Origin: JABDCI01 sp964475835
Lineage (GTDB): Bacteria; Verrucomicrobiota; Verrucomicrobiia; JABWAM01
Direction: 5' to 3'
DNA length: 20,129 nucleotides
Assembly: GCA_964475835.1 (NCBI GenBank)
Contig: CAYYYL010000046.1
Location: 1-20,129 of the forward strand
Below the pieces are notes generated by a model that was not told the origin of the DNA, did no database searches, and was given only the letters and a program-made list of their open reading frames with translations. The translations under genes and the position numbers were made by a program. Shown here in pieces: positions 1 to 6,305 of the stretch. Every line of letters begins with the position of its first letter. Within the stretch, counting starts at the first letter, position 1.

Positions 1-29
1 TGCTACAGACAAAAGTTGACGGCAACGCG

Positions 30-90
30 ACCATTCCGACTTTTTCAGCAAGCTGCTAAAGCTCTCATCTTCCACACACTTCGGAATGGT
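30..90. repeat. 10-bp perfect inverted repeat downstream of truA
   Basis: ACCATTCCGA at 30-39 is the exact reverse complement of TCGGAATGGT at 81-90, separated by 41 bases that contain a smaller AGCA/TGCT stem (about 48-58). It lies just past the 3' end of truA on that gene's strand. There is no T-tract after the outer arm in the truA direction, so it is not a textbook intrinsic terminator. It could be an mRNA 3' structure or the edge of a dispersed intergenic repeat. Bases 1-29 show nothing I can name. Confidence 0.45.
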
Positions 91-93
91 GCC

Positions 94-840
94 TCAATAC
101 GTCACACGAACGAGGAAGAGTCCATGTGCAGGGGCAACGCGACCCGCCTGTTTTCGATCCCGGGATTTTAACATTCCAGGAATCGATTCCGCATCTCTTT
201 TCCCAAGCCCCACTTCCACGATGGTACCCGCGATGGTGCGCACCATTTTATACAAAAAACCGTCCCCTTCGACATCGAGATGAATCTCATCCCCGCTCCG
301 TCGTATGGTGCACTTGAAAATACGTCGCACCATGGTAGTCCGTTCATACCCCGGATTGACGGCGATCGCGGAAAAATTGTGACGTCCCACAAAGCATTTT
401 GCGGCACGACGCATGGCAGCAAGATCCAGCTTCCCATGAACAAACCACGTGGCGCGACGGCGGAATGGATCTCCCATGTTTGAATTCAAAATCCGGTATC
501 GGTAGAGTTTGCGCTTTGCTTCGAAACGAGCATGAAACGCGGTGGGAACAGATTGAAGTTTCACGATGCGAATATCTTCCGGCAGGAGGGCGTTCATCGC
601 ACGATGCAGTTCCTTTCCTGAAAGTGAGGAGGTGGTCGACCAATCAAAGTGCGCGACCATCCCCAACGCGTGAACCCCCGTGTCCGTGCGACTCGCTCCG
701 TGAACATCCACTTGGAAGCCACAGAGCCTTTTCAGAATCTGTTCAATCCGCTCCTGGACGCTGATGCCGTTTGGTTGACGCTGCCAGCCGACATACCCCC
801 CCCCATCATAAGCCACCAGGATTTTCAGCCTGTGAGTCAC
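94..840 (-). CDS. truA: tRNA pseudouridine(38-40) synthase TruA
   Basis: TruA isomerises uridines 38-40 in the anticodon stem-loop of many tRNAs to pseudouridine, in the cytosol and without a cofactor. The 248-residue product has the family's usual length. It opens with KILVAYDGGGYVGWQRQPNG. The catalytic-Asp segment is SRTDTGVHALG near residues 50-60, a variant of the common GRTDAGVHA. The LYRYRI segment near residue 112 and the DGFLYKMVR segment near residue 193 are also conserved. The start is GTG and is preceded by TTTT rather than a Shine-Dalgarno. The gene begins 29 bases after the pckA stop on the same strand, so co-transcription with pckA is likely. All key motifs are present and I see no truncation. 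Identification is firm. Confidence 0.96.
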   Translation of the reverse strand: MTHRLKILVAYDGGGYVGWQRQPNGISVQERIEQILKRLCGFQVDVHGASRTDTGVHALGMVAHFDWSTTSSLSGKELHRAMNALLPEDIRIVKLQSVPTAFHARFEAKRKLYRYRILNSNMGDPFRRRATWFVHGKLDLAAMRRAAKCFVGRHNFSAIAVNPGYERTTMVRRIFKCTIRRSGDEIHLDVEGDGFLYKMVRTIAGTIVEVGLGKRDAESIPGMLKSRDRKQAGRVAPAHGLFLVRVTY

Positions 841-869
841 AAAAGCGGCAAAGGAATGATCCCTTCCCT

Positions 870-2444
870 TCAGGCACGTGGTCCGGCATTAACGATTGCT
901 GCGGAAGCTTCCTTGTACTGCTCAAAATTCTTTCGGAACTTCGAGGCAAGATCCTTCGCGGCGGCATCGTAAGCAGCCTTGTCCTTCCAGATGTTACGCG
1001 GATGAAGCTCATTGGCCGGAATGCCACGACAACTCTTGGGAACATCGAATCCAAAAACAGGATCCTTGTCGTAAGCCGCCTTATCCAATTCACCAGTCAG
1101 AATGGCGGTGACGGAATCGCGGTTATACGACAACGGAATGCGCTTGGCCTCATTGTACGCCCCGGCAATCCATCCTGTGTTGATCAACCAACACGAAGCC
1201 TTGTGCTCGCGCAAACGTGCCGCCAGCATTTCGGCGTAAGTCGTCGGATAAAGGGGCAGGAAGGGAGCTCCAAAGCACGTGGAAAAAGTTGGAACAGGCT
1301 CGCGTCCACTGTTCGCCTCCGTCCCAGCCAGACTTGCCGTGTAACCACTCATGAAGTGATACATCGCCTGTTCCGGAGAAAGACGCGCGACGGGAGGAAG
1401 GACTCCAAACGCATCACACGTAAGGAACACCACGGCCTTGGGATTGCCGCCACATCCCGAGGGAACCGCGTTATCGATAAAATCGAGGGGGTACGCCGCA
1501 CGCGTATTCTCGGTCACGGAGTCATCTGCATAATTCGGCACATGAGTCTGGGGATCCAGCATGACGTTCTCGAGCACCGTACCAAAGCGAATGGCATCCC
1601 AGATTTGAGGCTCCTTCTCCCGGGTCAGCCGGATGCATTTTGCATAACAGCCCCCTTCGAAATTGAATACTCCATCCTTCCCCCAACCATGTTCATCGTC
1701 CCCGATCAAATTCCGTTGCGGATCGGCCGAGAGCGTGGTTTTGCCCGTGCCGCTCAGACCAAAAAAGAGCGCCACATCGTTATCCTTACCAATGTTCGCC
1801 GAGCAATGCATGGGGAACACATCCTTTTGCGGCAGGATGTAGTTCAGAACCGTAAAAATGCTCTTCTTCATTTCGCCGGCATAGTGGGTACCGAGGATAA
1901 GCACTTCCTTCCGTCCGAAATGCATGCAAACCGCAACTTCACTGTTGGTGCCGTCGGTGGCGGGATCTGCTTTCAAGTTTGGCGCGCTGATGATCTTCCA
2001 CTCCGGTTTGTGGACCTTTTGCTCCGCAGGTGTCGTACGGATGAAAAGCTGGCGGGCAAACAGATTGTGCCATGCGAGTTCGTTGACCACACGCAGCGCC
2101 AGACGATGCTTCGGATGAGCGCCAGCCCAGGCATCGAGCACATAGGCATCCCGTCCGGCAAAATAGTCGGACACCTTCTTCAAAAGCTTGAGGTAATTCT
2201 CTTCGCTCATGGCCTGGTTCACCTTCCCCCACCAGATCTTCGACTTGGACCCGGGCTCCTCCACCACCCATTTATCCCGGGGTGAGCGGCCGGTGCGACT
2301 TCCCGTCATGGCAACAAGCGCACCACTCGACGCCATCACCTGGCGCTCATTACGAATCGCCGCCTCATAGAGAGCGGGAACCGAAAGATTGTAAAAAAGT
2401 TTTCCGAGGGCTTTTCCGCTGATTTCCTGAAGGGTGTTGGGCAT
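870..2444 (-). CDS. pckA: phosphoenolpyruvate carboxykinase (ATP)
   Basis: This is the ATP-dependent enzyme that converts oxaloacetate and ATP to phosphoenolpyruvate, CO2 and ADP, the first committed step of gluconeogenesis from C4 acids. It can also run in reverse as an anaplerotic or fermentative step. The 524-residue protein matches the family length of about 530. Visible motifs are the substrate-binding TGRSPRDKW (about 49-57), the YAGEMKKS segment with its metal-binding Lys (about 210), the P-loop GLSGTGKTT (about 245), the HGWGKDGVFNFEGGCYAK segment (about 268) and a C-terminal FLTCDAFGVLPPVA segment. The P-loop form distinguishes it from the GTP enzyme. It sits between fmt and truA on the same strand. 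A candidate extended -10 promoter lies directly upstream, suggesting its own transcription start. No clear Shine-Dalgarno is visible; the start context is CATTTTATG. Confidence 0.97.
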   Translation of the reverse strand: MPNTLQEISGKALGKLFYNLSVPALYEAAIRNERQVMASSGALVAMTGSRTGRSPRDKWVVEEPGSKSKIWWGKVNQAMSEENYLKLLKKVSDYFAGRDAYVLDAWAGAHPKHRLALRVVNELAWHNLFARQLFIRTTPAEQKVHKPEWKIISAPNLKADPATDGTNSEVAVCMHFGRKEVLILGTHYAGEMKKSIFTVLNYILPQKDVFPMHCSANIGKDNDVALFFGLSGTGKTTLSADPQRNLIGDDEHGWGKDGVFNFEGGCYAKCIRLTREKEPQIWDAIRFGTVLENVMLDPQTHVPNYADDSVTENTRAAYPLDFIDNAVPSGCGGNPKAVVFLTCDAFGVLPPVARLSPEQAMYHFMSGYTASLAGTEANSGREPVPTFSTCFGAPFLPLYPTTYAEMLAARLREHKASCWLINTGWIAGAYNEAKRIPLSYNRDSVTAILTGELDKAAYDKDPVFGFDVPKSCRGIPANELHPRNIWKDKAAYDAAAKDLASKFRKNFEQYKEASAAIVNAGPRA

Positions 2445-2474
2445 AAAATGAACGGGTGGATGTAATGACCGGCC

Positions 2475-2502
2475 ATTGTATCAAGACCCACGACAGATGC
2501 AA
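2475..2502 (-). promoter_or_regulatory. candidate pckA promoter with extended -10
   Basis: Read on the minus strand, TTGCAT (2502-2497) is followed after 16 bases by TACAAT (2480-2475). TGA sits directly before the -10, which gives an extended TGN-TACAAT element. The predicted start of transcription is about 25 bases before the pckA ATG. The -10 is a 5/6 match to the sigma-70 consensus; the -35 is poor (3/6), which the extended -10 could offset. Placement in the 130-base fmt-pckA gap supports it. No experimental evidence is available. Confidence 0.45.
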
Positions 2503-2574
2503 CGGTGTTCCGTCCCTCCCTAAGTAAACGCGGGATTTCATTCCTGTCCTACCCACGACAAAAGGAAGTCGTTT

Positions 2575-3537
2575 TTATGAGACCGGCTGTCCCGAGGATT
2601 GAAACGACTGTCCCACCTTGAGCGGGCATCCACGAAGAAACTCCTCGGCGGTCATCCGCTTTTTTCCTTCCATCTGCAACTCCCGGACCACCACCGCGCC
2701 TTTGGGTGAGGCCACATGAATCCCCTGCTTGTCGATTTTGATGATTTCACCCGGTTTTCCGCTGACAAACCGTTCAAAATCGGCAACCAGAAGTTTCACC
2801 GTCTTCACTCCTTTTTCGAGTTGAAGAAAGGTGTAGGCCCCCGGGCCTGGAAAAAGGGCCCGAATCTGATTCCAGACACGTCGCTTGCTGGTATCCCAAA
2901 AAATCAACTCATCCTCACGCGTCAGTTTCGCGGCGTAACTCGCCTGCTTGTTGTCCTGGGTAACAAACTTCGCCTTTCCTGCGGCCACCTGCTGCAGGGC
3001 CTGGGGGATCAACTCCGCGCCGATTTCCGCCATGCGGTCGTGCAGGGTCTGGGCATTGTCCGTGTCACGAATATGAGTGCCCCGCTGAAGAAGAATGTCC
3101 CCGGTGTCGAGACCTTCATCCATTTTCATGATCGTCACCCCCGTGTCGGCGCACCCTTCCATGATCGCACGTTGAATGGGTGCCGGCCCCCGGTATTTCG
3201 GAAGGAGGGACGCATGAATGTTAAAACTCCCATGCTCGGGCAGATCGAGCACTTCCTTCTGGAGCAGTTTGCCATAAGAAACCACGACGTTGAAATCCGG
3301 CTTAAGATACTTGAGTTGAGCCAGAGTGGAGGGAGACTTCAAGGTCTCCGGCTGGAACACCTTGCAGTGAAGATCCATTGCCAGCATTTTGACAGGTGGA
3401 GGCGTCACTTTCCCGCCCCGACCCTTGGGGCGATCCGGCTGCGTCACCACTCCGACCACCTCAAAATCAGAATGTCGCGCCAACGCCTTCAACGCAGGAC
3501 ACGCAAAATCCGAGGTACCATAAAACACCACCTTCAT
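2575..3537 (-). CDS. fmt: methionyl-tRNA formyltransferase
   Basis: Fmt formylates initiator Met-tRNA using 10-formyl-tetrahydrofolate, producing fMet-tRNA for translation initiation. The 320-residue product fits the usual length of about 310-320. The N-terminal Rossmann-like formyltransferase domain begins VVFYGTSDFACPALKAL. It carries the folate-site Asn and catalytic His of FNIHASLLP (about 106-114), the SLLPKYRGPAPIQRA loop, and the catalytic Asp region MDEGLDTGD (about 139-147). The C-terminal OB-like domain begins near residue 205 and ends with FLRGCPLKVGQ. The start ATG lies 55 bases after the encoded CCA end of tRNA-Pro, so the tRNA and fmt may share a transcript. GGAG lies only one base before the ATG, too close to be a convincing Shine-Dalgarno. 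A deformylase gene is not in this window. Confidence 0.97.
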   Translation of the reverse strand: MKVVFYGTSDFACPALKALARHSDFEVVGVVTQPDRPKGRGGKVTPPPVKMLAMDLHCKVFQPETLKSPSTLAQLKYLKPDFNVVVSYGKLLQKEVLDLPEHGSFNIHASLLPKYRGPAPIQRAIMEGCADTGVTIMKMDEGLDTGDILLQRGTHIRDTDNAQTLHDRMAEIGAELIPQALQQVAAGKAKFVTQDNKQASYAAKLTREDELIFWDTSKRRVWNQIRALFPGPGAYTFLQLEKGVKTVKLLVADFERFVSGKPGEIIKIDKQGIHVASPKGAVVVRELQMEGKKRMTAEEFLRGCPLKVGQSFQSSGQPVS

Positions 3538-3592
3538 ACTCCGTGTCTAACAGACAACAGGCACCTGGGGCAAATCACAAGTGTCGATAAAG

Positions 3593-3670
3593 TGGTCGGG
3601 CTGCAGGGATTTGAACCCTGGACCTCTTGGACCCGAACCAAGCGCGCTAGCCAAACTGCGCTACAGCCCG
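3593..3670 (-). tRNA. tRNA-Pro (anticodon CGG)
   Basis: A complete cloverleaf folds on the minus strand. The acceptor arm CGGGCTG pairs with CAGCCCG. The anticodon stem CTTGG/CCAAG encloses loop TTCGGGT (anticodon CGG, reading CCG proline codons). The T arm is CAGGG-TTCAAAT-CCCTG. The 5' C of the acceptor arm is typical of bacterial tRNA-Pro. The discriminator A and the CCA tail are encoded (3596-3593), giving 78 nucleotides in all. It lies between the zinc-ribbon gene and fmt on the same strand. Confidence 0.97.
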
Positions 3671-3684
3671 AACAGAAAGCCCAC

Positions 3685-3712
3685 GATATAAGGTCCGATT
3701 TAAGGTGTCCAA
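3685..3712 (-). promoter_or_regulatory. weak candidate promoter for tRNA-Pro
   Basis: On the minus strand TTGGAC (3712-3707) is followed after 16 bases by TATATC (3690-3685), ending 14 bases before the first tRNA base. The position is right for a short tRNA leader, but both hexamers are imperfect (about 3/6 and 4/6). The TTGGAC overlaps a TGGACA that matches the -35 consensus better, though at a worse spacing. Confidence 0.3.
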
Positions 3713-3734
3713 CACCAATTTTAACTCTCCAGGA

Positions 3735-4280
3735 TCACGAAACCGCTGCTTCAACCGGCATGACGGGGGCTGCTGTCTCCGACGGCTTCAACATCTCGGC
3801 TACACGACGCTGAACCACCTGCAACCGATCCAGATGCAACTGGGGATCGGTGATGACGAAAACCTCACCCGTTCGAACATACTCGTATACCAACAGCGTG
3901 GACTCTGCTTTCTTGGTTTCGCGATGTTTCAAAATCCGTTTACGCTCAAGCATCACCGCCAGAATATAACGGGCTTCCGATTCCGCGGGGTCGTTTCGTT
4001 CCAGCATGCGACGTAAAATGGACTCAGCGTCCTCCTTGGGAAGCGGATCCGGAGGAGGAGGAGCCGGCGGCTCGTAGATCCCCTGCCAGGAGGAGATCAC
4101 CCCGGGTGCATTTCGCACAGCCACACCGGCCTCAGACTCCCAGCATTCCCGGCACAGGTCTTTCCGTTGATGTTGGCCCATCTCAACCCCAAGAATCGTG
4201 TAACATGCGGCATCGGCAACAAACTCCTGATGGCACTGATGACAAAGCCCGCTGCGCGTCTGAATCTTCCATTCGTCCAT
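3735..4280 (-). CDS. uncharacterised protein with two CxxC pairs (zinc-ribbon-like)
   Basis: I cannot name a function for this 181-residue protein. The N-terminal 50 residues hold C13-x2-C16 and C43-x2-C46, with another Cys at 26. This layout is typical of a structural zinc-binding ribbon. A proline-rich linker (PPAPPPPDPLP, about 71-81) follows. A helical C-terminal part (about 84-165) is rich in Glu, Arg and Leu, including a segment similar to RYILAVMLERKRIL. There is no signal peptide or membrane segment, so it should be cytosolic. The opening WKIQTRSGLCHQCH resembles an uncharacterised family that I recall from Planctomycetes and Verrucomicrobia; this is memory, not a search. It lies upstream of tRNA-Pro on the same strand and downstream of the palindromic repeat. 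No Shine-Dalgarno is visible (GGTTTCATG). Coding status is fairly secure; function is open. Confidence 0.8.
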   Translation of the reverse strand: MDEWKIQTRSGLCHQCHQEFVADAACYTILGVEMGQHQRKDLCRECWESEAGVAVRNAPGVISSWQGIYEPPAPPPPDPLPKEDAESILRRMLERNDPAESEARYILAVMLERKRILKHRETKKAESTLLVYEYVRTGEVFVITDPQLHLDRLQVVQRRVAEMLKPSETAAPVMPVEAAVS

Positions 4281-4373
4281 GAAACCATGGTGAAAATTTC
4301 CGGGGTAAAACGCAAATGAAAATCGCGGTTACGAGAGAAAACTGGGAAAGGAAGTTTTCTCCAGCATCCACAA

Positions 4374-4468
4374 GTGAACACAGATTGACACAGATTTTTG
4401 CCGATGCCCCAATGCGGTATCGGGAACCACCCTTTTTAATCTGCGGAAATCTGTGTGAATCTTCGGTT
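4374..4468. repeat. degenerate palindromic repeat with 10-base period
   Basis: The left arm GATTGACACAGATTT (4383-4397) and the right arm AAATCTGTGTGAATC (4447-4461) are inverted copies differing at one of 15 positions. Each side is built of roughly 10-base units: ACACAGATT is repeated on the left, and AATCTGCGGA, AATCTGTGTG, AATCTTCGGT run consecutively on the right. The ACACAGAT/ATCTGTGT vocabulary is that of an intergenic repeat I remember from many environmental bacterial genomes. It fills most of the 203-base gap between glyS and the zinc-ribbon gene. It encodes nothing credible; the open frame crossing it is an artefact. Confidence 0.65.
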
Positions 4469-4483
4469 AAAATCCGGACCAGG

Positions 4484-6292
4484 TCACCGAATCGCAGCTG
4501 CAAGCTGCGAGACAAGATCTGATATCTTCACCCGCTCCTGCTTCATCGAATCCCGATGACGCAGCGTGACGGTATCCTTCAATTCCGGCCCCTTTTCACC
4601 CAGGGTGTCGAAATCAATCGTCACACCAAAAGGAGTTCCCGCCTCGTCCTGACGGCGATAGCGCCGGCCAATCGCCCCCGCGTCATCATAAAACACCGTC
4701 ATAAACGGGCGCAGCATTTCCTTCACTTCCTTCGCTTTGGCCACCAGTTCGGGCTTGTTCTTGAGAAGCGGAAAAATGGCCACCTTGACCGGGGCGATTC
4801 GCGGATGAAAACGCATCACTACGCGGGTTTCCTGCCCACCTTTCTCATCCGTCACCACCTCCTCATCGTAGGCATTGCAGATTAACGCCAGGACGAGCCG
4901 ATCGACACCCGCGGAAGGTTCGATGACGTGGGGAATGTACTGTCCCTTCGCGAGTCCCTCCGCATCCTCCTGCGCCTCCTTTGCCGCTTTCTCAGGCGTC
5001 ATGCCCGATTTGGTGAGATAGTTGAATCTTGTCTCATAGTAACGCTTCGCAAGTTCCGATTTCTTCAAATCATCAAGCTTCGACCAAGCGTCGCGAAGCT
5101 CCTCGTCAAAAACCCCCATCGGCTTTCCGGAAAAACGCTCGTGCTGGGAGAGATCGAAATCACTGCGCGCCGCAATGCCCTCAAGCTCTTCGCCCATCAA
5201 TTCTCCCTGTTCGTTTCGCTTGCTGAAAGGGAATTTGTAGAGAATATCAACCGTGGCACGCGCATAGTGCGCGAGTTCATCGGGTTTCTGCCAATATTCC
5301 ACCAGCGACTGACGTGGCAGTCCGATGCTTTCATAAAACCGGATGCGCTCCTGAACCCAGTAGTGATGCCACGCCTTCCAACCCCAATTGGGTTGCGGGG
5401 TTTCGCCTCCCTGTTCTGCCACATTTCCGGAAATCGCCTCAATCACCTCATCCGGTTTGATGAAAAACTCGAGCTCCATCTGCTCAAATTCGCGGGACCT
5501 GAAAGTGTAGTTGCGGGGGGTCACCTCATTGCGAAACGCCTTGCCGACCTGCGCAATCCCAAAGGGAAGTTTCTGACGCGAGGTCTCGAGCACGTTTTTA
5601 AACTGAGCGAAGATCGCCTGCGCGGTCTCGGGCCGGAGATACGCCACATTCTCTTCATCCGCAACAGGCCCGACGTACGTTTTGAACATCAGGTTGAACG
5701 GACGCGGATCCGACAAACGCACTCCGTTTTCCGGGTTAAATTGAATGGAATCCTTCACCTCACCCTGCGCCAATTCGACCAGAGTCATGTCCTCCAACAC
5801 GCCTTGGGGCGCACCCTGCGCATAATACTCCTTCGCGAGCTTGCGAAGACTGTCGGGATGAACTCCTTTTTTCTGAAGGACCGCAAACGCTTTCTTCGTC
5901 TCCCAACCGGCCTTTTCAGATTTGGCTCCTTCGAAGCTGAACACCTTTCCGCTGAGGGCATCGACCTGATCCGCCCGAAAACGTTTTTTCGTCAGAGGAC
6001 ATTCCACCATCATATCCGCAAAAGTATCGGTGTGCCCGCTCGCCCGCCAGATCTGGGGATGCATGATGATCGTGGCTTCGAGGCCCACCACATCATCTCG
6101 AAACCGGGTCATCCAAATCCACCACAAATCCTTCACATTCCGTTTCAGCTCGGCGCCCAGGGGACCGTAGTCCCAGAAACCATTGATGCCTCCATAGATC
6201 TCACTCGATTGAAAAACAAACCCGCGCCGTTTGCACAGCGACACCAGTTTTTCCATCGTGGCCGTATCTTTGACTTGAATATCCGATACCAT
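4484..6292 (-). CDS. glyS: glycyl-tRNA synthetase (alpha2, class II)
   Basis: This single-chain homodimeric GlyRS charges tRNA-Gly with glycine using ATP in the cytosol. It is the alpha2 type found in archaea, eukaryotes and many bacteria, not the GlyQ/GlyS tetramer. I chose the ATG that gives 602 residues beginning MVSDIQVKD. It lies 13 bases after the upstream stop, and the family core starts almost at once (LVSLCKRRGFVFQSSEIYGG). A longer in-frame reading would overlap the upstream gene and adds a non-conserved extension. Landmarks are the WDYGPLG segment, class II motif 2 FRNEVTPRNYTFRSREFEQ (mid-protein), motif 3 EPSAGVDRLVLAL, and the C-terminal anticodon-binding domain (KVAIFPLL to the end). 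The start context is AACGTTTTATG with no Shine-Dalgarno. It is probably co-transcribed with the upstream DUF2723 gene. Confidence 0.96.
   Translation of the reverse strand: MVSDIQVKDTATMEKLVSLCKRRGFVFQSSEIYGGINGFWDYGPLGAELKRNVKDLWWIWMTRFRDDVVGLEATIIMHPQIWRASGHTDTFADMMVECPLTKKRFRADQVDALSGKVFSFEGAKSEKAGWETKKAFAVLQKKGVHPDSLRKLAKEYYAQGAPQGVLEDMTLVELAQGEVKDSIQFNPENGVRLSDPRPFNLMFKTYVGPVADEENVAYLRPETAQAIFAQFKNVLETSRQKLPFGIAQVGKAFRNEVTPRNYTFRSREFEQMELEFFIKPDEVIEAISGNVAEQGGETPQPNWGWKAWHHYWVQERIRFYESIGLPRQSLVEYWQKPDELAHYARATVDILYKFPFSKRNEQGELMGEELEGIAARSDFDLSQHERFSGKPMGVFDEELRDAWSKLDDLKKSELAKRYYETRFNYLTKSGMTPEKAAKEAQEDAEGLAKGQYIPHVIEPSAGVDRLVLALICNAYDEEVVTDEKGGQETRVVMRFHPRIAPVKVAIFPLLKNKPELVAKAKEVKEMLRPFMTVFYDDAGAIGRRYRRQDEAGTPFGVTIDFDTLGEKGPELKDTVTLRHRDSMKQERVKISDLVSQLAAAIR
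4492..4510. other. compact hairpin in the last codons of glyS
   Basis: TCGCAGCT (4492-4499) and AGCTGCGA (4503-4510) are perfect 8-bp complements around a 3-base loop, inside the codons for the terminal SQLAAAIR. No T-run follows, so it is not an intrinsic terminator by itself. It could stabilise an mRNA 3' end or be a by-product of the Ala-rich tail. Confidence 0.4.
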
Positions 6293-6305
6293 AAAACGTT
6301 CGTGA

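Noticed and set aside
771..2285. A 504-codon open frame on the + strand opposite pckA.
   Set aside because: It is wholly antisense to a gene with every PEP carboxykinase motif. Its translation has no recognisable domain. It is a codon-bias shadow.
2555..2576. A terminator-like hairpin ACGAC…GTCGT followed by T's at the 3' end of fmt.
   Set aside because: The T-run is on the + strand, opposite to fmt and pckA transcription, and the stem is only 5 bp. It could only stop antisense transcripts; too weak to list.
2716..3813. A 365-codon + strand frame that includes GLQGFEPWTSW.
   Set aside because: That phrase is the antisense translation of tRNA-Pro, a well-known annotation artefact; the rest is antisense to fmt.
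4316..4522. A 68-codon + strand frame across the palindromic repeat.
   Set aside because: The translation (…ICGNLCESS…) is the typical spurious product of ACACAGAT-type repeats, and it runs antisense into glyS.
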